A DNA stretch of 64,000 nucleotides from assembly GCA_038277395.1 (NCBI GenBank), contig CM076195.1, positions 25,804,376 through 25,868,375 of the forward strand, in the 5' to 3' direction. The notes below the pieces were generated by a model that had not been told where the DNA came from, did no database searches, and saw nothing but the letters and a program-made list of their open reading frames with translations. Source of the DNA: Dryocosmus kuriphilus (Eukaryota; Arthropoda; Insecta; Hymenoptera; Cynipidae). The translations under genes were made by a program, and so were the position numbers. Numbering within the stretch: the stretch's first letter is position 1; each line of letters begins with the position of its first letter. Positions 11,074 to 22,475 of this stretch are shown here, in pieces.

Positions 11074-13821
11074 CTGTCAATCAACTTGGAATTCTCAGTC
11101 GCGCGACCGAGCATACCTATAAAATATTCAAGTCCTACTTAAGGTTTAAAGCGTACACGTGACATTTTATCTGTTCAACTCGATCATCTTTTTGCATGGC
11201 AAGCGCGAGCCAATCCGCATGAGCTCCCTTCTGGTGGCACCACGATGTTCCACGGGTGTCCCTTTTTACGCGACTCTAGCAAATAGAATGCTCTCACTCT
11301 CCCCCGAGCCCCCATAATGTAGACATCGAGCAAGAATAAACTTTCGTTTTTACCTTGCCCGACTGCCTCATTCATTGACCACTGCCTCTCGTCGTTTGTA
11401 TGCCACGCTTTCAGAGGCACTGAAACAGATCTCTGTTACGGAGAGGATTACTCCCGTATCGGCAAAGGACCCCATCGCTCAAAAGGAGATCATCACTACC
11501 GAGAGAATCTCTCCCGTATTGACGAAATTCGACACCTTCGGTACAAAGAAATCTACCAGCACTCCTTAAAGAATTACTCCTGTGTAATCGAAAATCATCG
11601 CCGACCTCGAGGAGAATCCCGTCTTCACCCCGGGTACTCCGCTTTGACCAAGAACTTAACCCTCAGCTCGAGTACATTTACTCGCCTTAGCAATGACAAG
11701 TGCCACGTACCGCATCCGACAATGTGCGCTCTTCGTCCTTCCTTTCGGTTAGCTTCCATCGTTTTTGCCAGACAGAAAGGTGTGGATCGCAGCGCGCGCA
11801 GAGCGCCAGAATTGCGAACGCTCCATCCATACGTCGTCGCTTGTGGAAGTTAACGCACAGTTAGGTTGTGCCTCCTTTCCGAATTGACGTCATAATATAA
11901 GCGGCGTACGACGCGTGGAGTCCCCTTCATCTAGGTCTACCCCCCAAAGACAAGCAGACTCATCGATTGCTGGATCTCCCCTCCTGGATCTACGACTTGG
12001 AAGTCCTTAATGGTTTCTCTCCCCCCAGAAGTCAACTAATACCCCTCCCCTAAGAATCGGTGGGCTGTAGATGAAATAGCCCTTTTTGTCGGCGATTACC
12101 CAGGATCACATCAGTCGATACTTCGTACCTACTTCCCATCAGCGAATGCCCTGAACGAGGCATTGGAATTGAGCTCTCGCCCGAGTTAATAGCCCTCCTG
12201 CGGATTGACATTGAGGATTATCACCCTCTGTTACCCTCGTTTCCCACTTCGTGCCCGGATTGTCCATCGACTACCAAGTCGATGCCGACTATCACCCGTG
12301 TACTTCCGGCACCACATGTATTATTACGGCGACCTACACCTACGACACTCCAGGGCCCAGTCACACCCTCCTCACGGATTCCATCCTCTCTGACAGGGAC
12401 TAGGAGAGAAATAGGGCTCCTATTGCTCTCTCGCTCAAGGCTAGAGATCTCACAGAGCAGGTTAGCTTTCGTTCCTCTCGGACTCGGAGTAGAGGGACAT
12501 TTAAAGGGGGCAATAAAGTTCGCAAACAGAAGGGTCCTCAAAGTATCCAGTCCTGCTCTCTTCTTCAGGAGAGTTCAATACATTTTAGAACTTAGGTCCT
12601 ACTTCACGAGTTGAAAAAAATGTTTACTCAGCCCAATGCCTCGTAGGCTGAGGTGAACTAAAATGAAAAATTTTCAAACGCCTCAGCTCTTATCCAGGGA
12701 CTCTTGCCTTCCTTTCAGTAATCCTCCTCTCAAGAGCAGGAGCTCCCAGGAAAAATAAGTTTGGCTCTTTCAAGGAGTGGAACGCAGGAGCGAAAACCTG
12801 AAGAGTCTCGTCTGAAGAGCGAGAGCAGCAGTTTCTAGAGGGTCGAAGAGGCCTCTAATGGTCTCTAATAAGAAAGCATTAGAAGTAATTTCAGTTTCGT
12901 TCAATACCATTTTTTCACTACTGGAAAAAAATATAATTACGTGCCCTCAAAAAGGTGCAAATATTTTGATTGTACTATACAAGTAATTTTTTTTAACAGC
13001 TAAGTTATTACCTTTTAATTAATTTATTAAAACGATGATTTTTAGAAAAATGAGGTACAAACGTCTGGGTTTATAGTTAGCTTTCGGGACATTGTCAGAA
13101 CTTTTTGGGCAGTCTTCAAGGAATAATTTCAGATAAACAACTTTAATTTTTTTACCCCCCTGCCCCCTCCAGCAGAGCCTCCAAAATGCCCCGAAAAACA
13201 GAAATGGAGAATTTTGCCCAAAATTGGCACAAAAGAGCTTTGTATCTCTATTTTCACACTATAACTTGTTCTTACTCGATAAGACAAACATTTTTTTTTA
13301 TCATTTGTCAACTAATTTTTAATTTTTTGAACAATTTATATTTGTTTAAATAATCTTTTTTCCGGACAGCACATTAATAGGTCATTTTTGGCGTTGAACT
13401 AGACACTAAGCCATTTTCAACGATACTTATTTATATATGATGTTAATTGTGTTGATCAGGCAGGAATATATGTATATAGATGTTGCAGTGTCGATTTACT
13501 GATCGTAGAAGAATTGTTTATTGATGAAAACAAGCTTTCGCTCTCCGAACATCATGGCACGAAAAATGTTATTGTCCGTCTAAATTATCACAATCCACAT
13601 GTAAAGCACAGTTAGTGGTATAATAATGCTAACTATGGCATTTTATTTTCTTATAATTCTTTTTAAAAAACCTAAAAATTAAGAAAGACCTCAATCTTTG
13701 TATGTACTACTACTCTGAAACATACGGTAAGCTTCTTGGTTATGTTAACATTATCGTCCATATTATTGTAAAATTTTAGTATATATATATACGATAACCT
13801 TTATTTCTAGTCGTTATTCTA
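11074..13821. other. Unassigned region with a GC-richer block
   Basis: 11180-12900 is richer in GC than its surroundings and contains repetitive CTCTCCCGTAT / CTCCCGTATCGG words. A 106-codon minus frame (12221-12541) and two overlapping plus frames exist, but none shows a domain. The block shares its style (GAGAGC- and GAGGCCTC-rich words) with 23.7-24.45 kb, so an LTR retrotransposon remnant is possible. 12900-13821 is AT-rich with nothing seen. Confidence 0.4.
11884..11912 (+). promoter_or_regulatory. CRE-like and TATA-like motifs
   Basis: TGACGTCA is followed after a few bases by ATATAAG and then GCGGCG. The combination resembles a compact RNA polymerase II promoter, as in LTRs. There is no supported gene downstream, so chance is a real alternative. 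Confidence 0.2.
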
Positions 13822-14432
13822 CACGGTGTCCCATTTTAATTTATGGATGCAAATATCTCTTAAAATACACCGTTTATAAAAAAATGATTCAGACAGAAAC
13901 TGTACAGTACATAGGGGGTCATTTAAAGGCACTATTAATTTTGACCTCTATGTCAATTTTGAAGGTCATTTGAGGGTCAAGATGATTTTTTTAAATGGAA
14001 ACCCCTATTTTTGACTCCGGAGTTGAAAAGAGCGGAAAATTTTACGTCAAAAATGTCTGATTAGAAATTTGCTTTTGTGACATTATAAAGGTCAAATATT
14101 AAGGTAAAGTGTCTAAAAACGGTCATATGCTCTTTTTTTAAATTAATTGGTTTTCTGAGAATGGCAAACGTTCAAGATGCTTTTAACAAGTCAATAGAAT
14201 GTAAAAGTGTGAACCGCCTTGACCATTTTGACCTGCTGGTAAATTTCCAAGGTCATTTAAAGGTTAAAAGTCAAAAAAAGTCTTTTGAAGAGAGGTCAAA
14301 TGAAGGGCAACTGTTTAAAAGACTCCTAGAGCCTTACTTTTAGCGTTACCCGGAAACAACGACGTGGACGTAGTAAGTTCTGTTTCCTTTGGGGTGCTTA
14401 TTTACCGTGAGTCCCTTGCCTCTCACATTTGG
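13822..14432 (+). repeat. Left terminal inverted repeat of the mariner element
   Basis: It pairs with 22425-23048 in reverse complement with only scattered differences over about 600 bp. It contains several AAGGTCA / TGACCT words in both orientations. It ends near TTGCCTCTCACATTTGGGG, which is the unit that is tandemly multiplied in the right arm. Confidence 0.85.
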
Positions 14433-15469
14433 GGTGAGAATTGAGCATTCGTTTTGTTTTTGATTTCAACTATTTTCGTGACGATGTTCACTTCATTCTC
14501 CGCTTTTTTATTCCGTTGAGAAAACTAGTCGCATGTAGTGTTCTTTTCTTTCGATAATCGAACTTTTTATGATTATCCATTTTCCCGGTAAGAAGCTTCC
14601 AATTAAACTGAATTAGAATGCGGACGAAAAATTTCAAAAACGGAATTAGTTAGGAATTCAAAACGTTTTAAATTCATCGATATTTGTATTCACCGAGATT
14701 AGATTGGATGCATTTTTAGTTAAACGAATTGTTCCAGATTAAAATGCTGACAATTAATCCTTCATGGAGAGAATTAAATTGAGTACAACTTTTGAGGTTG
14801 GCTCATGACATTAAATAGGATTAGATTGATTTCAGTTTCTTCCGTTGTCAAAGAATTAAAATGTGTTCAAACTTTCGCACACATTAAACAGAACTAAAGT
14901 GAGGCGCAATCCTTTTCCACTAATAGGAATTAAAACGCATATTTCAAAAACGGAATTGATTAGGTATTCAAAAAGTTTGAAATTCGACAATATTTGTTCG
15001 CACATTAATCAAATTCAATTCACACCTTCTTACCGGGTTGTCTTCATAATACATATGTATTAGAAAAGGTTTTGGTATAGTTTTTGAAACATTGAATGCG
15101 TTTCCCGATTTTCGTATGTTTCTTCATAGTACGTGTGAGCATTCATTTGTTTTGGCATTTCAACTGTTTTAGCCACGACGCTCTCACTTCATTCTCCGCT
15201 TTGTTTTTCGGTTGAAAAGACTGGTCGCGTGTTGTGTTATCTTCTTTCGATAATCATACTTTTGTAGGATTATTTACTTTTTTTAACAGAATATCAATAA
15301 AAGCTTTGGCATAGTTCTCAGATCATTTACAGCGTTTCTCGATTTTCGTGCGTTTTTTTTTTTTTTTTTTTTTTGTAATCGTATGTTCATTATTTAAAGT
15401 TGCTTTTATTATTAAAGCTTCATTTACTAGTTAAAGTTTCTATGCTAGTTTTCAAACAAATTTTGCAGT

Positions 15470-15728
15470 ATGGCTGATTATCCACCTGCGGAAATTGTTG
15501 ACATAATATTAGTTTTAGGGGAATGTCATAAGAATTACACCGCTGCATCTGGACTTTATGCTGAAGGGTATCCAGGCAGAAAACATCCTACTGATTCGAC
15601 AATAAGAAATTTAACTCAAAGAGCTCGTAATGGACATCTTGTTCGTCAACGCCGATATCATGAATAGGACGAAAATGATGTAGGAGCTTTAACTATTCTA
15701 GCATCTGTTCTATCTTGATCCACATATT
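15470..15728 (+). pseudogene. Mariner transposase, N-terminal piece
   Basis: The frame starts at the ATG at 15470 and reads MADYPPAEIVDIILVLGEC, then HPTDSTIRNLTQRARNGHLV. This is the N-terminal helix-turn-helix region of an insect mariner-like transposase family. A stop follows RQRRYHE, after which the reading DENDVGALTIL continues the family sequence in the same frame up to DPHI. The gene is then cut by the element starting at 15729. The rest of the domain resumes at 21694 with STRQIEREIG, so the target site fell between those residues. The protein would bind the element's TIRs; here it is broken by a stop and the insertion. Confidence 0.85.
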
Positions 15729-15997
15729 CCCAGTGGACCAAATTCCGGAAAATTTCTGTCAAATAGCCAGAAATGAGCAGCAAAAATTTCCGTCAATACC
15801 CCTTAGTTAAACTGTCGCATTCAATATCGTTTTTGAAAGAAACTCTTGCCGTAAGTGTAGGCCGCAATCTGAGCGCAATCCGCCAGAAATGTTTGCGATG
15901 GAAGAAGAACGCAGTCTGCGAGCAATATGACAGAAATAGTTGCGGCACATAATGTACTTGAATTTCAACGGGTATTGTTGACGGTTTTAGAGTGATA

Positions 15998-16134
15998 CCC
16001 ACAGAACACACGTTCCTTGGAAATTCCCTTCAAGTTTCCACGAGGTCCCTAATGTCCAAAACCGGACCGATTTTAGACATTAGGAACCTCGTCGGAACTT
16101 AGAGGGAATTTCCAAGGAACGTGTGTTGTGTGGG
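15998..16134. mobile_element. Near-perfect 137-bp palindrome (foldback MITE)
   Basis: The arms CACACGTTCCTTGGAAATTC and its complement near 16107-16126 flank a small centre around CCGGACCG. Almost every base can pair, from CCCACAG at the left to TGTGGG at the right. It lies inside the 6-kb insertion. No coding capacity and no clear target duplication. Confidence 0.75.
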
Positions 16135-17883
16135 CAGTAATATGCATGCAAACGAAAGAGATGTTTATTAACTATAATTGAGGGAAGTAATTCACATACA
16201 TGGAAACCACAAGTATATTTATTATGATAATTGTAATTAATTGTAGTGATATCAAAATGTATGAAAATGTTAAAAAAATGTTGCATAAAAATACTGAACA
16301 GAATTTATTTTTATTGAAATAGGTCGTCAGCCTCCCTGTTCTGTTCTACTCGATTTCCTCCATGCCCTCCTGCTTCTTGTCGTCTCTGGTTGGTCGCTTT
16401 TTGTTTCTTATTTTTGAGGCCAGCAGTGACCACAGCCTGGAACTCGAAACGAGTGGGCTTCGCATAAGGTTGGCTGATGGATACCCCTTCTGTAAAACGA
16501 GATTCAGTATAATACTATAATTGATCTGAATTTTCATTCGCAATTCAGCAAAAACGTGTAATATTCAGAAGTCTGAAATTTCGTAGAATATTTATTTTCC
16601 AAAATTCATAAGATTGCATCATAATTCATATGTTTTCCCACTGTAAATAGCTACACAGAGAGTTGTACGAAAAAAACTTTCTTTCCTTTCCTCCTTCTCC
16701 CAACCAAGTATACGAATTGACGAGCTGTCACTCCATTGATTCTTCGATGCAGGAATACACGCCATCTTTCAATGTTACGCCGTTCAGGAACTTGAAATAC
16801 CTGACCTATGGACGGAATCGTTATCATGCATTTGCAAGTTATTCATATACTAATATGTATGTGAATACATATATAATTATAGTAAAATAATCATCTGACG
16901 ATGGTTGATGTACTGAATTCATGGTATTTTAGGAATCTATTTTTGAGAAAATCAATAGCAAGTAGAACAGGAAAAATATAAAGTTATGTTTACGATTTGT
17001 TTGTAGTCTTCTGAATCTTTTTGTAGAAGATTCATACCCTCCACGCTCATTATTGGCAAACAATGTGGACGAAGAGGCATTTACCCTTCTAGAGAATTAG
17101 AAACTGTCTCTTCTAATGACGTTACCCTCGCAGTTAAGTCTCTGTAACATATCATTGAATTATTGTTTTTATAATTGCATCCCGTGTAGAAAAAGCCCCA
17201 CTTGGCCCCACTACAACTAGGGTGCCAGTCGGGGGCTAATCGGTGTTTTTTGTGTTTAAAAATCCTAATCGGGGGCTGGTCGGGGGCAAGTCGGGCTATT
17301 TAAAAATAATTAATTCCGCGTACGCGGCTATTTTCTGTCAACATTCCTAGGCGGGTTCTAGTCGGGAACTGGTCGGTGGCTAGTTGGTGTTTTTTTTGTT
17401 CAAAAATCCTAATCGGGGGCTGGTCGGGGACAAGTCGGGCTATTTAAAAATAACTAATTCCGTACGCGGCTATTTTCTGTCAACATTCCTAGGCTGGTTC
17501 TAGTCGGGCACTAATCGGCGACTTGACATTGAATTTTAGCTCCATTTTTCACTTTAAAAAAAGAGTAATTTCGATTTTAAAATTGTAATCATTTCAGAAA
17601 ATGAAGCTGGCTTGTTGTGAAGTTAGATTCTTTTATATTTCGGGAAATCCAATGTTTTAAGCATATATCCAAATTTGCATTGAAAATTTGAATTAAGGAC
17701 TGTCAGCTCGAGTGAAATCATTAAAATAAGAAGCTGAATTTCTTTTATATTGGATTTTATTACACGATAAATCATTAGGTCATTTTAATAATGTGCAGTA
17801 ACGTATACAAAAATGTGAAACAGAAGTTTGTTTTAACATATTATTATTCATAAAAACAGATCATTGAATATATTTTTTTTAGT

Positions 17884-18243
17884 TCAATGAAGCATGCCAG
17901 GGACAAAATATTTTTCTGTACCATTCTGTTTTACAAATGACATTCTTACCAACTTATTCTTAATTGTAATTACTTGTTGAGTTACAACTTTTTTTGATAT
18001 TTTACTTTTCAGTTCCCACATTTGCAATTTACTTGAATCCATCCGGTCAGGGGTCAACGGGCCCGCAGGGGAGAAGTACCAGGAAGCTCCGCTAGATGGC
18101 AAATAGACTGGGCTCTCACAAACAAGGAGAAACGCCGGTTCTATAAAGGCGGCACGTTTCCCTGAGTAGGCACTTCTTTCGAGCTTCGGTTTAGGGAGCG
18201 TTACTCTTTTCCATTGGTTGGTGAAAGGGGTGGGTATAGGCAT
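17884..18243 (-). CDS. Unassigned minus-strand frame in the CTAGTCGGG element
   Basis: A 119-codon frame runs through a locally GC-rich block that stands out in AT-rich DNA. An internal ATG (giving MDSSKLQMWELKSK, then a lysine-rich stretch) lies downstream of a CCATCTAGCGG-containing leader and could be the real start. I recognise no domain. It could be the first exon of a captured gene or the remnant of a transposase exon; it may also be non-coding. Nothing in the flanks indicates function. Confidence 0.2.
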   Translation of the reverse strand: MPIPTPFTNQWKRVTLPKPKLERSAYSGKRAAFIEPAFLLVCESPVYLPSSGASWYFSPAGPLTPDRMDSSKLQMWELKSKISKKVVTQQVITIKNKLVRMSFVKQNGTEKYFVPGMLH

Positions 18244-18426
18244 TCCCCTATATTCCGCTTCCGAATCCTACTAGGAAAGTTTTTTTTGTGTAAAAGTCCA
18301 AAAAACAGACATGACCGGATGAATCCGGATTGATTCAATTCCGGCAGACCGTTCAAAAAACGGAAGTGGCCGGACACAATTCGAATTACTCGAATCCGGT
18401 AGACCGTACAAATCATCCTTAATTAC

Positions 18427-18505
18427 GTATATATGTATAAATATATACATATATACTTAATTACGTATATATGTATAAATATATACATATATATATATAT
18501 ATAGT
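18427..18505. repeat. AT-rich short duplication and TA microsatellite
   Basis: ACTTAATTACGTATATATG and the following TATAAATATATACATATATA are repeated twice and then run into a TA dinucleotide tract. Confidence 0.7.
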
Positions 18506-18766
18506 TGATAAATTCTGTTTTTGGACCAGTTTCTTCGGGGCAGCTGCTTGGGCCCTACTAGCGCCCGACTAGACCCTGACAAGGATATGCCGGGTTACCG
18601 GACTAGCGCCTAACTAGACCTCGACTAGGGTAAGTCGAATCAACTGACTAGCTCCCGACTAAACCACCGTGACGTTACTGGCCGTGGGCCTGACCAGTTT
18701 TCCTGACTTTAAGTGGGGCCAACTGGTTGGTAACCAGACTAGCTCCCCATTTCAATTTTTACACGG

Positions 18767-20815
18767 AATAGGTATGTTTTGTGGGCAACAAAATTATTAT
18801 TGGACGATGTATTCTAATTAAAAAATTATATTTTCTAATTTTTGATTGTTAGGTTTTTCTGAAGAATGCAAAGATTATTGTTAGAATGAATGCAGATTTT
18901 GATGAACAAGGAGCTTGTATTGCCTTCATATGATTATAGTTCCTTGACTCTTCAAAAAATACTGCAAAAAGAAATACAGATTTCCTCAGGTAAGAAGCAT
19001 GCAGTGAAAAATTTGTTTTCCACCATAATTGAAGCAAATAGAACTCGAATTTTGAAATTTTCAAACAAAATGTTCTTAATATACATTTCGAAAATATAGA
19101 ATTTTTGAAATAAAATTTTGCAAATAATAGTGAGAAAGTGTACTTTAAAAAAAAATATACAACAAAACTCGGAAAAGAAATTTTCGACCCTCCGCAGCTT
19201 TGAAGAAAAATAAACTTATCTCTATAACAGAACTTGAGGAATTGAAGACTAAAATAAATTTATAAAAAGAAATTTGCAGTGCGAAAGATTGACTTTTAAA
19301 TTAATCAATAAAAAAATTAATCGATAAAATTTTACTCTCGAAATGTCACGTTATAGACTCTAATTTTGAAAGTTCTACTTCCAGGGTTTTATTTTAAAAA
19401 TCCAGTTCTTAAAGTTCTTGCCAAAATATAAATTTCTGAGTTTTACATTTGAAGTGATTAACAGTTCCTTTACAGAAATATAATTCTTGCGGAACAGTTT
19501 TTCAAGTACAACTTTTTGGTTTGAGTTCCAAAAATACCTGATTTGGAAAACTATTTTAAAAATTTAATTTTCGAAATTCTAAAAGGGAAATTAAATTTCT
19601 CAAATTCTTATCAGACATTTCATCTCAGCATATAATCTGAAACACCTGAAATATGAAATCTGCAGTTTCAAAGTTAGAAACAAACATTTCGTTCCTAAAA
19701 TTTCGTCAGCAAAACTCAATTTACAATATATGTAATGTAAAAAAACTCATTTACAACGTTGCAAACGGAGAGATCATATCTTGCATGCACATTAGATTAT
19801 TATGTGGAGTTTAACCACGAACTCGAGAGAGCTGCTGAGAAAAATATAATGCATGACGCGAGAAGAAGCACAGCGATTGCAACGAGTGTGAGGTTATCTG
19901 CTCATAGAATATATTCTATGAATATTCTATGACTATTCATAGAATTTAAACAAATATTTTCAAAATATTTATAAAATATTCTTGCTATCAAGGTACAAGA
20001 ATGCATAAAAGTTGTGAATTACAACGTTTTCAGTTATATTCCCAAAAACAAACTGAAAATCAAACTCGCAATTTATGTACATACCCAACTGTTTTAGCGT
20101 TTCCTGCCCTTGTTTTCACCATCCTCTCGATTGATATCCCAATTATGACGATTTATCTAATAAAAATCCAAATAAGTTTATTTGTTCCTAATGCACAGCA
20201 GATTTTTACAGTGTGTTATGAAACAGTACAGTGTATTGAAATCTGAATTGAGGGTTATATTTATGAAAATGTCATTTTCATTCAATTCTCAACGTTTCAA
20301 ACCTACTTGGAGTAATTGTTTTGTTATTCTACATAAAACAAGAACTTATTATATAGAATCCGTTTCCAAAATACCTTTAATGTGTTTGTTTTCCATCCAA
20401 CTTTGGTGTTTTTGAGTGATCTGATGAATTCTTTCGACTGTTTTCCAACTGCTGTCACACACTCATATATACTTAAATACACGTAATTCGGATCGGTATA
20501 ATACTGCGGCGTTATAATATAATTCTGTTCGATAATTGAATCGATACATAGAAGTGAACTTCATAAATGATTGAAATAATTATTATATATATATATACTA
20601 TATAGTTAATGCATGAATGATCGTCAAATGATACATTTTTTGCAGTGAAATTTCTTTACTTTCTTATGGGATCATTCAGAATTTCGTTTCATTGTTTGCG
20701 GGCTTTGGGGGAAAACCAATCAGAAATCAGAACTCGTGCTCTCCGTATGAACTATGCTGTGCTGGAACACGCACACACACACACAGACACTTATGCATGC
20801 TGTCAAACCTTCATT
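18767..20815. other. No gene seen
   Basis: AT-rich DNA inside the 6-kb insertion with only short, unsupported frames. An ATAGAATATTCTATGAATATTC-like small palindrome lies near 19905-19945. Confidence 0.5.
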
Positions 20816-20819
20816 TGTT

Positions 20820-20966
20820 TACTTATAAATAAACAATTGAAAAGTTGTTGATATTTATAAATTAACAATTAAAAAATGGTTCATTTAGAAATTGTTTATT
20901 TATGAATTAACAATTGAAAAATGTTTCGTTTAGAAATTGTTTATTTATAAATGAACAATTGAAAAA
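20820..20966 (+). repeat. Tandem repeat, about 45-bp unit
   Basis: About three imperfect copies of a unit containing AGAAATTGTTTATTTAT and AACAATTGAAAAAT. Two clear unit starts lie at 20887 and 20932. Confidence 0.75.
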
Positions 20967-21693
20967 TTTTAAAATGTATGGTAACGATGTAAAATTGTTC
21001 ATGTTTCTTCAAAACGTTGTTTTAATTTTAATATATATATATATATATATAAGTATTATTGTAAATTTTTTTATAGTTGCTTATATTACTGAACTAATAA
21101 TCAGACAAAAATTCTGTAGAAAATATCTTTTAAACGCATATATTTTAAACATATATTTTATTTTAATATATATTAATAATATATATTAAAATAAAAAAAT
21201 AATAATAAATATAATAATTATTATTATTGCAATTGTCATTATTATTATTATTTATTTATAATACATTATTATAGGGGATGTTTCTCCTTCATACTTCTAT
21301 TAAGTTGTACAATTAAGAAGTGCCGAACAGACCTAGCAAATATCTGCGAAAGCAGATAAAACTCCATAAAACAATACCATATTTTTGCAACATACATCGT
21401 ACAGTTTGCTGCTCATTTTTCCTCGACTTTGGTTTCACATTGTCATAAAAATTTGTGACTAATTGTTTCTTGAATATTGCATTAAATTTGAAAAAAACGG
21501 TTGAAGATATTTTTTCCGTCAAATAGTCAGAAAAATAGGCGGCAAGAATTTCAGTTACATTGCGCTCATATTGCTTTCCTTTTTATATGAAAATTACTGC
21601 GGAATCATCACAAAGCGATTTGACAGAAATGCACGGGAAATAATTTCTCGCAATAATTTCTTCTAAATATCTTTGCAACGTTGGTCCATTGGG

Positions 21694-22294
21694 TTAGTAC
21701 TCGCCAGATTGAAAGAGAAATAGGTATATCAAGAAATACAACTTCAAGAATTTTAAGAGCTGTAAATTAGCACCCCTATCATATTACTCTAACGCAGGTT
21801 TTAAGGCCAAATCATATTTTAGCCCGTGTTAATTTTTGCCAATGGGCTTTTCAGATGATACAAAATGATCCTCGTTTCTTTCGATATGTACTTTTCTCTG
21901 ATGAAGCTAAATTCTACAGCGACCGACAGCTCAATAGACATAATTGTCATTATTGGTCAGAAGAAAATCCCCACTGGTACAGACCTATATGGGTCATCAA
22001 CGTCGCTGGAGTCTTATGGTATGGTGCGAAATAATAAATGGTTATTTAATGGGATCCTACTTTTTTGACGCAAACGTTGGCAGACATACCTACTTAGAGC
22101 TGCTAAGAGACTACTTACCTGGACTACTAGAGAACGTTGACTTAGCAACAAGGATAAGAATGTGGCTTCAACAAGATGGTGCTCCGCCACACTTTGCACG
22201 CATCGTTCGTGAGTTTTTGAATAACAATTACCACCACATCACCAGACCTTACATGACCAACGGAGAAAATTTCGAACAGTTACTCCGTGGGTAA
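21694..22294 (+). pseudogene. Mariner transposase, C-terminal piece
   Basis: This resumes the transposase interrupted at 15729. It reads STRQIEREIG, a stop at the HPYHITLTQ junction, FCQWAFQMIQNDP, LFSDEAKFY (first catalytic Asp), HNCHYWSEENPHW, and then a frameshift near 21990. It continues with RRWSLMVWCEI, LPGLLENVDLATR and WLQQDGAPPHFA (second catalytic Asp). The end diverges after REFLNNNYHH: the RSPDLTPLDFFLWG-like block with the third catalytic Asp is missing, and the reading ends in the 41-bp tandem array. The protein is therefore inactive for at least three reasons. Confidence 0.85.
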
Positions 22295-22314
22295 TTGAAA
22301 CAATAACAGTCATT

Positions 22315-22475
22315 GTGAGAGGCAAGGGGACTCACAGTAAACAAGCGCCCCAAATGTGAGGGGCAAGGCGACTCACGATAAACAAGCACCCTAAACGTGA
22401 GCGGCAAGGGGACTCAAGATAAACAAGCACCCCAAACGTGAGAGGCAAGGGGACTCACAGTAAGTAAGCGTCTCA
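22315..22475 (+). repeat. 41-bp minisatellite, four copies
   Basis: Four consecutive units begin GTGAG(A/G/C)GGCAAGGGGACTCA and end with AAACAAGC(A/G)CCCC-like sequence. The left TIR has only about one and a half copies, so this array expanded on the right side, next to the deleted 3' end of the transposase gene. Confidence 0.85.

Larger units (their letters stand above)
17182..18766. mobile_element. TIR element with CTAGTCGGG-rich subterminal repeats
   Basis: The ends CCGTGTAGAAA and TTTTTACACGG are inverted repeats. Both subterminal regions are packed with (C)TAGTCGGG/CCCGACTAG-type words in opposite orientation (left 17220-17520, right 18540-18740). The left side has a tandem duplication of about 175 bp (17220-17390 and 17395-17520). 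The interior includes a GC-richer block (18030-18260) with an open minus-strand frame. No target duplication is evident. The element is nested in the 15729-21693 insertion. Confidence 0.65.
15729..21693. mobile_element. 5,965-bp TIR element inserted in the mariner transposase
   Basis: The left end CCCAGTGGACCAA and the right end TTGGTCCATTGGG are 13-bp inverted repeats with one mismatch. TT flanks both sides (a possible 2-bp duplication), and removing the element joins the transposase reading exactly at DPHI/STRQ. A motif like TTTCTGTCAAAT recurs near both ends in both orientations (around 15750, 15928, 21515 and 21615), which looks like transposase binding sites. No transposase gene was recognised inside; short frames at 16346-16543 and 21313-21522 (minus) are unassigned. 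It contains at least two nested inverted-repeat elements. Superfamily unknown. Confidence 0.7.

Noticed and set aside
22315..22475. CRISPR-like repeat array
   Set aside because: Units are directly contiguous with no unique spacers, and the context is a eukaryotic transposon arm.
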